Below, in pieces: positions 42,618-52,856 of a stretch of 64,000 nt of DNA. Position numbers and translations under genes: made by a program. Each line of letters begins with the position of its first letter. Within the stretch, counting starts at the first letter, position 1. Under the pieces are notes generated by a model, which did no database searches, was not told the origin of the DNA, and saw only the letters and a program-made list of their open reading frames with translations. Origin of the DNA: Pseudanabaena biceps (GTDB taxonomy: Bacteria; Cyanobacteriota; Cyanobacteriia; Pseudanabaenales; Pseudanabaenaceae); the NCBI GenBank assembly GCA_013361095.1, contig JAATWA010000001.1, positions 1,537,001 through 1,601,000 on the forward strand, read 5' to 3'.

Positions 42618-42656
42618 AAAAAAACTTGGCGGCGCGATGCGCCGCCAAGTTTTTTT
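42618..42656 (+). terminator. GC-core hairpin between convergent cytM and rph
   Basis: The arms AAAAAAACTTGGCGGCGC and complement are perfect around a GAT loop, with a T-tract on the right, five bases after the cytM stop. Confidence 0.8.
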
Positions 42657-42685
42657 AGATTCACGCCAACACAGTCTGTTTATGC

Positions 42686-43405
42686 TTATGTCTGGCTATA
42701 TTGCAGTAATTCGTGGATACCCTTTTCGGCAACATCTAACATTTGATTTAGTTGCGATCGCGAAAATGTATCCGATTCGCCTGTACCTTGCACCTCGATT
42801 AATTTACCTGTGTTGTCCATAACCACATTGAGGTCAACACTCACCGCCACATCTTCTTGATAATTCAAGTCCAAAATAGGCTTACCATCCAATAGCCCCA
42901 CGGACACTGCCGCCACAGAATTTTTGATGGGAGATCGAGAAATTTTGCCCTCACTTAAAAGGCGATCGCAAGCATCTTGAAGTGCAATAAATCCGCCTGT
43001 AATGCCGCCTGTGCGTGTCCCGCCATCAGCTTGGAGTACATCAACATCAACGCTAAAGGTGTAGTTGGCGATCGCAGTCATGTCGAGAGCCGCGCGTAAA
43101 CTACGCCCGATCAACCTTTGGATTTCCTGAGTACGTCCTGACAGCTTCATAAACTCACGTTGTTGGCGCGGAATCGTTGATGCAGGCATCATTCGATATT
43201 CCGCAGTTAACCAACCTTGATTACTACCCGCAAGAAATTTGGGTACACCTTCTTCAATGGAAACTGTGCAGATTAATTGGGTATTACCAAATTTTGATAA
43301 CACAGATCCCGCAGGTGCTTGAGTAAATGCTCTCTGTAAACTCACTGGACGAAGCTGATCCCAGTCCCGACCATCAGTACGTTGAAGAATAGGTAAATCA
43401 CTCAT
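42686..43405 (-). CDS. rph: Ribonuclease PH
   Basis: RNase PH is a phosphorolytic 3'-5' exoribonuclease that trims tRNA 3' ends. The 239-residue protein has [61 protein letters not shown] and the C-terminal [23 protein letters not shown]. The ATG at 43405 is preferred over the GTG two codons upstream. Length is normal. Confidence 0.96.
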   Translation of the reverse strand: MSDLPILQRTDGRDWDQLRPVSLQRAFTQAPAGSVLSKFGNTQLICTVSIEEGVPKFLAGSNQGWLTAEYRMMPASTIPRQQREFMKLSGRTQEIQRLIGRSLRAALDMTAIANYTFSVDVDVLQADGGTRTGGITGGFIALQDACDRLLSEGKISRSPIKNSVAAVSVGLLDGKPILDLNYQEDVAVSVDLNVVMDNTGKLIEVQGTGESDTFSRSQLNQMLDVAEKGIHELLQYSQT

Positions 43406-43633
43406 GATCACTCTTGGTAATGCTTGTCTAACTACCGATTACCTGAGGTATAAGACATTTCAGGCATCTGAAAACCAAAACTGATGAAGTCTTTAATTTA
43501 TCAACATGACAAAGTTATTTTGATAATCGGTATAACCAATCATATAAGCAGCTCGGCGCGATCGCTATAAAACTATACACCTCGGCAACGGGGCTAACTT
43601 TAAGATCAGGCTCAGAGGTTAAAGACAAATAAG

Positions 43634-44767
43634 TTAAGACTTGGTTGTTTTTGTAGTGTAGATATCAGCGATCGCCTTTGCCATATTTTGAGCTAAGAAC
43701 TTTTCGGTAATTGTATTAACTCCAGCATCGGCAAATTGCTGAAGAATTTCTGGATTGTTAATCGCTTCGTTCATTACTTGCGTTAGTCCTTCGACATTCT
43801 TGGGCTTTACAAGATAACCATTCACACCGTTAGTGATAACTTCAGGAATCCCATCAACGTCGCTGATAATGCAGGGCTTACCGATAGCCAAAGCTTCTAG
43901 TAAAGCGATCGGTTGACCTTCCCAGAGTGAAGGCATCACAAAAACATCGATCGCAGATAGAAACTCATAAATGTCGGAACGCGCACCTAAGAAAGTAACG
44001 CGATCGCTAATTTGTAGATCATCAGCAAGTTTAATTAATACATCTTTTAGATCGCCATCGCCAATAATTAGTAACCTTGCGCGATCGGCTACTTTTGAAA
44101 AGGCTTGTAATAGATATTTATGTCCTTTTTGTTCGTGAAGTCTGCCCACATTGCCAAATATAAATTCAGTTGGGGAAATATCAAATATTTTTCTGGCTGT
44201 TTCTTTGTGCAGTGGATCAGAAAATTTGTCGATTTCAATCCCGTTATAGACGATTGATGTTTTTGCTGGAGATGTTACTTTAGCGGCGATTGCCTTTTCA
44301 TAGTCAGAACAACATACACAAATAACGCGATCAGTAATATGTAAAAGTAACTGGTCTATTTTTTGAAAAATAGCTGTTTTGATTGTTTGTTGTGGGGATT
44401 TAGTTTGAGTAGTATTTAGATAATGCAATCCGTGATAGGTATGAATAACCTTGGGCTTATTCTGTAAACTAGCAGCGACCAATCTACCCCAAAAACCTGC
44501 TGTGCCTCCATGAGTATGAATGACATCAAATTTTTGAAATTTTAAAAGCTGATAAATGTTTTGAAAAGACTGACATGTGAGCTTGTTGGATATAGCGATC
44601 GCATAAGTAGGGATTCCTAATATTTGGGCTTGATCCACTAGCCAGCCTGTTGCTTCGGTGGCGATCTCTACTTCGATATCCTCAAGTTGCAGATACTTGG
44701 ATAGTAATAGGACGTGCATTTGACCACCGCCTAGGCTTGCATCGTCAATTAGCTGTAATACGCGCAT
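43634..44767 (-). CDS. GT4-family glycosyltransferase
   Basis: The 377-residue GT-B enzyme opens with LQLIDDASLGGGQMHVLLL, a nucleotide-sugar glycosyltransferase start. It has the middle segment FGNVGRLHEQKGHKYLLQAF and the donor-binding E-x7-E region in MPSLWEGQPIALLEALAIGKP. It is cytoplasmic and probably membrane-associated. It lies nine bases downstream of the GT2 gene at 44776 on the same strand, so they form an operon. Donor and acceptor are unknown. Confidence 0.9.
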   Translation of the reverse strand: MRVLQLIDDASLGGGQMHVLLLSKYLQLEDIEVEIATEATGWLVDQAQILGIPTYAIAISNKLTCQSFQNIYQLLKFQKFDVIHTHGGTAGFWGRLVAASLQNKPKVIHTYHGLHYLNTTQTKSPQQTIKTAIFQKIDQLLLHITDRVICVCCSDYEKAIAAKVTSPAKTSIVYNGIEIDKFSDPLHKETARKIFDISPTEFIFGNVGRLHEQKGHKYLLQAFSKVADRARLLIIGDGDLKDVLIKLADDLQISDRVTFLGARSDIYEFLSAIDVFVMPSLWEGQPIALLEALAIGKPCIISDVDGIPEVITNGVNGYLVKPKNVEGLTQVMNEAINNPEILQQFADAGVNTITEKFLAQNMAKAIADIYTTKTTKS

Positions 44768-44775
44768 AGTTGTTT

Positions 44776-45591
44776 TTAGACTTTGCCTGAAAGCTTTAGA
44801 TACAACTTCAGAATATTTGTTTGAAATTTACCAAGATGTTTTTGGTAGTAGTATAACTGGCTATCTCGATAGTATTTATTTACGCTCTTTTTAATGCCAT
44901 GAGAGCTACCCCCTAACAGATGAATGATCGTTGTTTCAGGATAATAAACAACTTTATAGCCTAGGTCTTTAACTCGTTTACAAATATCTTTATCTTCAAA
45001 GTACATGAAGAAATTTTCATCAAATCCGTCTATCTGCTCAAACACATCGCGACGCATCATCATACAAGCACCAGTTACCCAGCCGACTTCCTGTACTTTT
45101 GAATATTGGCGATCGTAGAATGTAGATAAAAAGTCATAGAACTCATTATCAAAAGCATATCTAATTTTGTCTATAAACTCAGACAATAAATTAGGTAAAT
45201 CACCACAGGATAGTTGATATCTTCCATTCTCAAAGGTGATTCGAGGGCTAATAATTCCTATGTTTTTATTTAAGTTTAAGTGATTTAACAAAACTTCTGG
45301 AGTATTTTTTGTTAAGATTGTGTCGGTATTTAGAAACAATAAATACTCACCCTGCGAACTTCTAACAGCAAGATTATTAGCTTTACTAAACCCCCAGTTC
45401 GTATGACTACAAATCAGTTTAAACGAGGGAAAATTATTTATAATTATACTAATACTATTATCAGTAGAAGCATTGTCTACAATTATGACCTCCCAATTAT
45501 TAAACTCACCAAATTTTTGTATGGAATTTAGACACTCATGTAAAAATTTTGAGCCATTATAGTTAACTAAAATAATAGAGAAAGAAGTCAT
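44776..45591 (-). CDS. GT2 glycosyltransferase, rhamnosyltransferase-like
   Basis: The 271-residue GT-A enzyme has SIILVNYNGSKFLHECLNSI, IIVDNASTDNS, NWGFSKANNLAV and the metal-site motif LFLNTDT, then VGWVTGACMMMRRDVFEQIDGFDENFFMYFEDKD. The last segment is typical of WbbL-like rhamnosyltransferases. The rfb genes at 59-63 kb can supply dTDP-rhamnose (inference). Confidence 0.88.
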   Translation of the reverse strand: MTSFSIILVNYNGSKFLHECLNSIQKFGEFNNWEVIIVDNASTDNSISIIINNFPSFKLICSHTNWGFSKANNLAVRSSQGEYLLFLNTDTILTKNTPEVLLNHLNLNKNIGIISPRITFENGRYQLSCGDLPNLLSEFIDKIRYAFDNEFYDFLSTFYDRQYSKVQEVGWVTGACMMMRRDVFEQIDGFDENFFMYFEDKDICKRVKDLGYKVVYYPETTIIHLLGGSSHGIKKSVNKYYRDSQLYYYQKHLGKFQTNILKLYLKLSGKV

Positions 45592-45744
45592 GGATAATTA
45601 TATCTTAAAATGATCACCAATCAAAAAATTACCTGAAATAGCGTGGTACTGACTATCAATAATTTCTATCTCCAACACTGGATATCTTCCTAAATCATAT
45701 CCTTTAGGTCATACGTTCAAGAAACCACTTTCCCAAGTTAATAC

Positions 45745-47574
45745 CTATATTTTTATACTAAAGTCTTCAGATTGTCTAGTTAGATTGGGACTATAGCAAG
45801 GATCGCGATCAATAAACTCTTTCCATTTGCATTTCATATATTCGATTTCTCTAACTGATCGCTCTAACTTTTCGGGGGTATTATCTAAACCTCTACTCTT
45901 TGACTCATAATGATAGAGAACAACGTGAGGCAAATAAACATTTCTATACCCTAATTTGCATATCTTAAGACAGAAGTCAACGTCATTAAATTCTACTGCC
46001 AGTTTTTTTTCAAAACCTCCCACCGCTTCAAAAACTTCACGTCGACACATCAAACAAGCTGCAGTCACAGCCGAATAATTATTTATTGTTTGAATCTGCT
46101 TAAAGTATCCATCTGAGCCATAGGAATAGTTCTTATGGCTATGACCAGCAACCCCATATACTAGAATTACGCCCGCATGTTGAATCGTATTATCTGGATA
46201 CAAAAGTAAAGTTCCGACTGCTCCAATCGAAGTTCTTTGAGCTTGTTCGACCATAGCCTCGATCCAATCATTAGTTATCACTTCGGTATCGTTATTTAAA
46301 AATAATAGGTATTCACCTTTAGCAAGATTAGCTGCATAGTTGTTAATCTTAGAATAATTAAAAGGAATATCTAGTTTTTCACATCTGAATCTATTAGGTT
46401 CTTTGAGTTTCCAGTAATTGAGTATCTCCAATGTTTCTCGTTCGTCACTGCCATTATCAATTACTAAAACTTCATAGCTTGGATATTGGGTTTTGTCAAA
46501 GATGGATATCAAACACTTATTTAGAATTTTACCAAGATTTTTGGTCGGTATAATTATACTAACAAGCTTAAAATCCCTAATGTCATATCTCACTATATGA
46601 TATCCATCGGAGATAGGAATTACTTTTCCTGACTCATTTCTTCGTTGTAAAGCATCTGCGATCGCCTTTTGAGCGTCATCATTGTAGCTATTGTTAGATT
46701 TAGGATGAGGATAAAAACGCGAGTGATAGAGTATTTTAGGGATATGAAATATATTTTCTGTTTTTTCGGTCAACCTTAGCACTAAATCGTAATCTTGGCT
46801 GCCTTCATAACCAGCCCTAAATCCGCCAATATTTGTCACAATAGAACGCCTGTATGTTCCCAAATTAGCTGTATACATTCTAGAAAGGAGTGAGTCTGGA
46901 CACCAATCAGGCTTAAAGAAAGGGTCACTCAGGCTACCATCTTCTAAAAGTTTATCTTCGTCTGAATAGATCATGTCTGCCTGTGGATGTCTATTCAACA
47001 ATAAAGCTACTTCGTATAAAGCATCCCTAGTTAGTAAATCATCATGAGCTAGTAAAGCGATGAACTCTCCTGAGGCTATATCTAAGGCTGAGTTGAATGG
47101 TTGGGAAATATTTCCATCTTCCGTTTTAGAAACTATTTTAATACGCGAATCTTTTGCTACATATTCCTGTAAAACTGAATTGACATAGTAGTTGGCTGAA
47201 GCATCAGCTATACACAACTCCCAGTAAGGATAAACCTGATTTATTACAGACTTAATTGTTTCTCGTAGAATTTGTTCGGAAGAATCGAACACGGGCATAA
47301 TTATGCTAATAACTGGCTTGTAGCTGAATATTTCTAGAATTTCAGCCATTTTGAGAAAATCTGCCTCTCTAGGAAAGTTCTTATTTAACCACTTACTATA
47401 AGCAACATCGAAGGACAAGGCTTCAGATGAGAAATCAATATCGAGAAACGAATCATTTAATTTTAGATAAATCTTTTTTAGTATTTTGGCTGATGCGTGT
47501 CGTAAACCTTTAGTTTTAAGTATGACGATCAGATTATTTAGCTTTACAAATTTCCGCATATAAAGTTTACTCAC
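45745..47574 (-). CDS. Tandem GT2 glycosyltransferase (two catalytic domains)
   Basis: The 609-residue protein has an N-terminal region of about 85 residues. The first GT2 domain (about 88-300) carries SIIMPVFDSSEQI, the acidic LLAHDDLLT and YSDEDKLLEDG. The second (about 330-570) carries VSIIIPTKNLGKIL, VLVIDNGSDE, LLFLNNDTEV and VEFNDVDFCLKI. Such double-domain proteins are common in O-antigen and capsule clusters and may add two sugars in turn. It precedes the two smaller glycosyltransferase genes on the same strand. Confidence 0.9.
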   Translation of the reverse strand: MSKLYMRKFVKLNNLIVILKTKGLRHASAKILKKIYLKLNDSFLDIDFSSEALSFDVAYSKWLNKNFPREADFLKMAEILEIFSYKPVISIIMPVFDSSEQILRETIKSVINQVYPYWELCIADASANYYVNSVLQEYVAKDSRIKIVSKTEDGNISQPFNSALDIASGEFIALLAHDDLLTRDALYEVALLLNRHPQADMIYSDEDKLLEDGSLSDPFFKPDWCPDSLLSRMYTANLGTYRRSIVTNIGGFRAGYEGSQDYDLVLRLTEKTENIFHIPKILYHSRFYPHPKSNNSYNDDAQKAIADALQRRNESGKVIPISDGYHIVRYDIRDFKLVSIIIPTKNLGKILNKCLISIFDKTQYPSYEVLVIDNGSDERETLEILNYWKLKEPNRFRCEKLDIPFNYSKINNYAANLAKGEYLLFLNNDTEVITNDWIEAMVEQAQRTSIGAVGTLLLYPDNTIQHAGVILVYGVAGHSHKNYSYGSDGYFKQIQTINNYSAVTAACLMCRREVFEAVGGFEKKLAVEFNDVDFCLKICKLGYRNVYLPHVVLYHYESKSRGLDNTPEKLERSVREIEYMKCKWKEFIDRDPCYSPNLTRQSEDFSIKI

Positions 47575-48317
47575 TGGTTTACATTCTCATTCTATATTTC
47601 TAACTGATGTTAAGCAAAACAATCTGGTTCGAGCAACTAGGGATACCTTCAATTAAAGCTTTAAACCTTGGAGTATTTGCCTTTTCGAGATTACCTTGGT
47701 GCAAGAACCTCAGACTTCTGCATAACATAAGTTCCTAATATCTGCTTGAATGCTAACTGAGCTTTTCTGAGACGCAAAAATTTACTACTTCCCATACTAT
47801 AAAGTTATGACATCACTATAGAGGCTGTTGAAAGTTGAATCGGGACAGAGAAAGTTTTGACTATGCCTGTATTTAACCGTATCCAGCGCACCTGTTTTTT
47901 AAACATAAACATTATGGTTTGTGTTTAAAGTGCTTCTTGGGATATGTAAGAAGACTATACTTAAATCGTAAAATATAGCGTTTTTCAGTCTAGTGAGGTA
48001 CATCCAGTTTTTCTAAACTAACTGTACAAGGGGTTTAAGCCCCTTACCTGTAAAGCACCAGCATGAAAATTGCTATAGCATAAGTCATCATTTGGTGAGT
48101 CTTTATAGATTGTATGATTCTATACATCACTTTGCCCTATTATAAAAATTAGATAAATTTTTGAAAGTATTTTTTGCACATAGCAATACAAATTTCTAGG
48201 CAAAAATTCTAAATTTAAAATGCAGTTAATGAGACAATATATCAAAATTATTTCTAATATATTGTAGAATATGTACGATAAAAAAATGTTGATAACTCTT
48301 TAAAATAGGTTTAAAAA
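47575..48317. other. 743-bp gene-free region
   Basis: The region is AT-rich and no frame encodes a recognisable protein. It contains a small hairpin AAGGGGTTTAAGCCCCTT at 48028-48045. It should hold divergent promoters for the tandem GT2 gene and the repeat protein at 48318. No HIP1 site was seen. Confidence 0.6.
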
Positions 48318-49364
48318 ATGACGATTGGCAATTACAAAATCGTAACTTTAACTAATTCGAGTGAGACTTTTACAGGCTCTGAAGGTCAAATTATTTTAGG
48401 GCTTTCTGGCAATGATCAATTAACGGCAAGTAGCTTAGGCGGAATTGTCGGTCCTACAGTTTTGGCTGGTGGTTTAGGAGCGGATACATACATTGCACCT
48501 TCTGGCACTTCGAGTATTATCATCGAGAATGGTGGAACCATTGGTGACGTTTTACGTTTTGGTTTTAGTTTTTTGAAGTCAGGTCAAACAGCAAGCCAAG
48601 TGACTTTTGCTCAGCTTGATAATCGACATTTGTATATCTTTGATCCTGACACTAGAACCAGCGTAGTTATAATAGATTGGAAAGTTACTCAAAATAGAGT
48701 AAACACCTTCTCATTCATTGATCAAGATGTTTCTTTTGATTTTATCTCCAAAAATCTAACTGCTTTTCCAAATTATAGAGGGAATTTTGCTATTCAGCAG
48801 ACGAATCCAAATGTCTTTTCATATTTATCCCCTTCTACAGGATTGACCCCTACTTCATTTAACAGTGCTATAGCTGATATTTCTCAATTAGCGAAGACTC
48901 CAGCTCCCACCCCAGCACCAAACCTAGGCACTCCTATTCAACGGTTTCAAAATACTGCTCTCCCTGGGACTTTTATATTTGCGGGAGCATCAGAGGCTGC
49001 AAATATTCGGGCTAACTTTACAAACTTTAAAGAAGAAGGTTTTGCATTTAATGTGGGTAATCAAGGGAGCGATCCTTTACTGCAACCTCTTTTTCGATTC
49101 CAGAATAGTGCTATTCCAGGTACATATCTATTTGCAGGAGCAGCAGAGGCTGCAAATATTCGGACCAACTTCAAAAACTTTATAGAAGAAGGTATTGCAT
49201 TCTCCGTTTACAGCGCTGGCTCAGGTATAGGCACCCAATATAATCGTTTTCAAAATAGCGCTAGACCTGGTACATTCATATTTGCCTCAGTTAACGAGTC
49301 AGCCTCTATTCTTTCTAACAATAAAGAGTTCGTGTTAGAGGGAGCAGCTTTTAATGTAGGCTGA
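48318..49364 (+). CDS. Secreted RTX-like protein with three RFQN repeats
   Basis: The 348-residue acidic protein has no Sec signal. Residues 27-60 contain GLSGNDQLTASSLGG and LAGGLGADTY, degenerate relatives of calcium-binding RTX nonapeptides found in type I-secreted proteins. After a Pro-Ala linker (195-202), three repeats of about 50 residues start at RFQN near 209, 260 and 310 and continue PGTFIFAGASEAANIRANF. Repeats 1 and 2 are nearly identical in DNA. These repeats probably fold as small beta domains. A role as a surface or matrix protein is inference. Confidence 0.7.
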   Translation: MTIGNYKIVTLTNSSETFTGSEGQIILGLSGNDQLTASSLGGIVGPTVLAGGLGADTYIAPSGTSSIIIENGGTIGDVLRFGFSFLKSGQTASQVTFAQLDNRHLYIFDPDTRTSVVIIDWKVTQNRVNTFSFIDQDVSFDFISKNLTAFPNYRGNFAIQQTNPNVFSYLSPSTGLTPTSFNSAIADISQLAKTPAPTPAPNLGTPIQRFQNTALPGTFIFAGASEAANIRANFTNFKEEGFAFNVGNQGSDPLLQPLFRFQNSAIPGTYLFAGAAEAANIRTNFKNFIEEGIAFSVYSAGSGIGTQYNRFQNSARPGTFIFASVNESASILSNNKEFVLEGAAFNVG

Positions 49365-50015
49365 TATGTGAATATTGTCCAATAGTTTATGGCTATTAGA
49401 TAGTGCTTATATACTGATTCGTACTCCTTTCTCAGTATAAGGATAGACACCATAACCCAAAGACCAACGTTGTGGCGCGAAGCTCCATAACATTGGTCTT
49501 TAGTTTGAAAAGGATTGTAAAGTTGCACAATTGAAAGGTTAGTAATGATAAATGAGACGACAAGCAAAATAGCACCTGTGTTGGTTGTGATCGCCAGTTT
49601 ATAAGCAATTTTAACTAGGTAAAATTTAGATAAAATTCGCTAATATCATTCAGAATAAAAGTGACGCAAAGTCTTTTTGAATTTATGATTGCTGCTTTAG
49701 TGTGATCTAGAGAGTAACGCCAGTTAGATGTAAAATTAGATTATAGAATATGCTCGTTTGCTCTTCAATTTTTCGGCAATATTATGATTTTCATATATAG
49801 ATTAATTGAAAATAAAATTCTGTCAGTGTTGGGTATGATGTCTTAGTAATTAAGTCAAACGTCTTTGTGGTTATTAAACACACAAAAATCTATTACTTTA
49901 TATATCCATCTAGTTTTTTCGGTGGGGTTAATGGAATTTTTTTGTTGGAATGCTCTTCAAATTTTAGTATTCTTATACGTTTCGATTACAGAGTATATGT
50001 TTATAGGGGGACACG
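49365..50015. other. 651-bp gene-free region with a decayed palindrome
   Basis: The region is AT-rich. It holds one imperfect palindrome (49459-49501, arms AAAGACCAACG and CATTGGTCTTT with a degenerate GGCGCGAAGCTCC core). No gene-like frame was accepted. The 3' end carries an AGGGGG ribosome-binding site 5 nt before the ATG at 50016. Confidence 0.6.
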
Positions 50016-51401
50016 ATGATAAAAAATATTCTCATGGTATCCAGTAGTGATTTTCCATCCAATAGTTCAGTTCATGTTCATCATTTTGCCAATGAACTAG
50101 TAAAAGCAGGATTTGATTGCGTTGTTGCTGTGCCTTGCGATAAAAATTCTGTTAATAGCCTGAAAGGGAATTTATACAATGTAACTCAATACAATGAAAT
50201 CGAATTAATCCAAACATTATTTAATAACTGTGAACCTCCAGATTTAGTTCATGCTTGGACGCCCCGTGAAGATGTGAGGATTTTTTGTAATGATTTATCT
50301 TCTAGATATGAATTCAAGTTAGTGGTGCATTTAGAAGATAATGAAGAAGCGATTATCAAACGTTTTTTCGATTTGCAGCTAAAGGAATTTTCTGCACAGA
50401 ACGAGCATCTAGTCCCTCATAACTTTTCCCATCCTCGTAGATATCAAGAATTTTTACATACTGCCGATGGTGTTACGGTAATCATCGATAAACTCAAAGA
50501 TTTTGTGCCAAATTCGATTCCGAAAATCACTTTGTTCCCAGGAGTTGATCATACTCAGTTTTATCCCCGCGATCGCAATTTAGAATTAGCTGCTAGCCTA
50601 AACATTCCTGACAATGTAACTGTTTTGTGCTATACGGGTAACGCTCACATTGCCAACCAAGAAGATGTTAAAGGTCTTTATTTAGCAGTAGGGCAACGCA
50701 ACTTGGAAGGAAAGCCTACGATTCTAGTCCGCACTGGAGTTGACGCTAATTTGCAACTATTGCGACCAGATGAAATGTGGGTAAAAAAGTATTGCGTAGA
50801 ACTTGGGTGGGTAAGTCGCGAACAAATTCCAACTATTTTGTCCTTGGCAGATATTTTAGTTCAACCTGGCGAGCCAGATGAGTTTAACGACTATAGGTTT
50901 CCGTCCAAAATTCCCGAATTTTTAGCCCTAGGTAAGCCCATAATCATCCCCAATACAAACATTGCTCATCACTTGCAACACTTAGAAAACGCCTTGATCC
51001 TGCACTCAGTTGATCGCGAATCTTTACCTAAGGCGATCGACTTACTAGTAGATAACCGAGATTTAGCGCAGAAGATAGCCAAAAAAGGGTTAGAATTTGC
51101 CTTGGACAATTTGAATTGGACTAAAAACACGAAAAAATTAATATCTTTTTACCAATCACTTTTTACACCCGAACAAGAACTTAGTTCGGTAATCAATGTT
51201 TTAAAAAGAATGAAGTTTCATTTTGCCGAATATCAAGATACAAAGACAAAAGAATTAAAGGAAAAGAATCAAGAGCTGGATACTTTACGCGATATTAGAC
51301 AAAAAGTCGAAGACTTAGAAGCTGAAATTACTTGGATGAAAACTAGTAAATTTTGGAAATTTAGAAGAATATTATTGAGTTTTAAAAATTCAGTAAGATA
51401 G
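50016..51401 (+). CDS. Glycosyltransferase with C-terminal coiled coil and SKFWK tail
   Basis: The 461-residue GT-B-like enzyme has an N-terminal domain MVSSSDFPSNSSVHVHHFANELVKAGF, a HAWTPRE segment, and a C-terminal donor domain with LADILVQPGEPDEFNDYRFPSKIPEFLALGKP. Residues about 415-443 form a coiled coil (KELKEKNQELDTLRDIRQKVEDLEAE). The end, MKTSKFWKFRRILLSFKNSV, is a basic amphipathic tail shared with two other glycosyltransferases here. Confidence 0.85.
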   Translation: MIKNILMVSSSDFPSNSSVHVHHFANELVKAGFDCVVAVPCDKNSVNSLKGNLYNVTQYNEIELIQTLFNNCEPPDLVHAWTPREDVRIFCNDLSSRYEFKLVVHLEDNEEAIIKRFFDLQLKEFSAQNEHLVPHNFSHPRRYQEFLHTADGVTVIIDKLKDFVPNSIPKITLFPGVDHTQFYPRDRNLELAASLNIPDNVTVLCYTGNAHIANQEDVKGLYLAVGQRNLEGKPTILVRTGVDANLQLLRPDEMWVKKYCVELGWVSREQIPTILSLADILVQPGEPDEFNDYRFPSKIPEFLALGKPIIIPNTNIAHHLQHLENALILHSVDRESLPKAIDLLVDNRDLAQKIAKKGLEFALDNLNWTKNTKKLISFYQSLFTPEQELSSVINVLKRMKFHFAEYQDTKTKELKEKNQELDTLRDIRQKVEDLEAEITWMKTSKFWKFRRILLSFKNSVR

Positions 51402-51445
51402 CCAAAGTAAATATCCTAGATCGACTTAGTAATAATTAACTCTTT

Positions 51446-52621
51446 ATGAAAAATACTGACTCAAAAACCCATGTCTTTACCAGTTGCAATAACTGCTATA
51501 TACCTAAAGCTAGAGTGTTGGCTACATCTATTAAAAAGTTTCATCCTGAGCTTCAATTTCACTTGATTTTATCTGATACTCTTCCTGCTTTTGTCAATAT
51601 TGAGGACGAACCTTTTGATTCGATTATCCTTATAGAGGAGTTAGAGATTCCCAATCTAAAACAATGGGTTTTTAAGCATTCAGTCGTAGAGACATGTACT
51701 GCCGTTAAAGGAATTGCCTTTCAAGAAATATTTAAGCGTTATGAATGCGATCGCATAATCTTTTTAGATCCAGACACAGCGATATTCTCTCCTCTCGACG
51801 AATTACTCCAACAGTTTGAGCATGGTAGTATACTAATAACTCCGCATCAGCTAGAACCAGAAGAGTCAGAGGAAGCAGTTGTAGACAATGAAATTTGTTT
51901 TCTTAGACATGGTGTTTTTAACTTAGGCTTTTTAGGAGTAAAAAATTCTCCTCAAGGCAGAGAGTTTTTAAACTGGTGGTCGAAGCGCTGCCTTGACTTT
52001 TGCTACGATGACACTGCCAATGGTCTTTTCACGGATCAGCGCTGGATCGATTTAGTTCCTAGTTTTTACGACCAAGTAATTATCTTACGCAATCCTGCCT
52101 ACAATGTAGCTAATTGGAATTTGACTAATCGCAATCTAACTGGAAATCTTCAAGAGGGAGTTTTTGTTAATGGGATACCTCTGAGTTTCTATCACTTTTC
52201 TAGTTCCCAAATAATTATGCAAGAGAAACATAAAGTGATTAATTCAGTTGTATCTTTATTACTAGATTGGTATCAGCAACAATGCGAACAAATGGGGCAA
52301 TCCGAATTCAAAAGTCTCCCCTGTCATTACAATTTCTTTGATAATGGAGAATTGATACCCCTTCAAAGTCGAATACGGTATCGATGTGATCGCGATTTGC
52401 AGAAATATTTTCCTCATCCCTTTGATAGTAGCAATCTTGATCGATCATATTTTCATTGGTATCGCCAACAAGAATCAATCAATCAAGCATTAGATAAATC
52501 TCAAAAAAATCCAGAATATTACCGCTCGATCATTGCAAGTATGGAAACTAGTAAATTTTGGAAAATGCGCAAAATTTGGTTCGGTTTTAAGAAATTCTTG
52601 GGTTTTAATACTGAAGATTAG
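51446..52621 (+). CDS. GT-A nucleotide-sugar glycosyltransferase with SKFWK tail
   Basis: The 391-residue protein has VFTSCNNCYIPKARVLATSI, a typical GT8-like opening, and the metal-binding motif IIFLDPDTAIFSPLDEL near 105-120. Further on are NLGFLGVKNSPQGREFLNWW and LFTDQRWIDLVPSFYDQV. The C-terminus METSKFWKMRKIWFGFKKFL matches the tails of the flanking glycosyltransferases. It follows the previous gene by 44 bp and probably acts in the same glycan pathway. Confidence 0.82.
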   Translation: MKNTDSKTHVFTSCNNCYIPKARVLATSIKKFHPELQFHLILSDTLPAFVNIEDEPFDSIILIEELEIPNLKQWVFKHSVVETCTAVKGIAFQEIFKRYECDRIIFLDPDTAIFSPLDELLQQFEHGSILITPHQLEPEESEEAVVDNEICFLRHGVFNLGFLGVKNSPQGREFLNWWSKRCLDFCYDDTANGLFTDQRWIDLVPSFYDQVIILRNPAYNVANWNLTNRNLTGNLQEGVFVNGIPLSFYHFSSSQIIMQEKHKVINSVVSLLLDWYQQQCEQMGQSEFKSLPCHYNFFDNGELIPLQSRIRYRCDRDLQKYFPHPFDSSNLDRSYFHWYRQQESINQALDKSQKNPEYYRSIIASMETSKFWKMRKIWFGFKKFLGFNTED

Positions 52622-52856
52622 TTGGCAACCTTGCTTTAATAATTTTGTCTTAGATGGTAGCCTGTAATAATTGGCATTGCAGAGTTTAGTATGGACTAAA
52701 GATTTGTTGAAGACTAGGAATAATATCCAGCACAAACTCTAATTTTTAGGGTTTGTGCATTTCATCCTTTAATTGGCGCATCAAAGAAATCCGAGACTAA
52801 CACCATTGTTCGCTAAGTATTTTAGCCATTTAAACTAAAGTACCTCCCTAAAACAC

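Noticed and set aside
47820..47900. Possible transposase remnant near GAGGCTGTTGAAAGTTGAAT
   Set aside because: No frame encodes recognisable transposase residues and no inverted ends were found around it.
49865..50047. 60-residue frame before the glycosyltransferase at 50016
   Set aside because: It overlaps the start of the real gene, lacks a ribosome-binding site and matches nothing I know.
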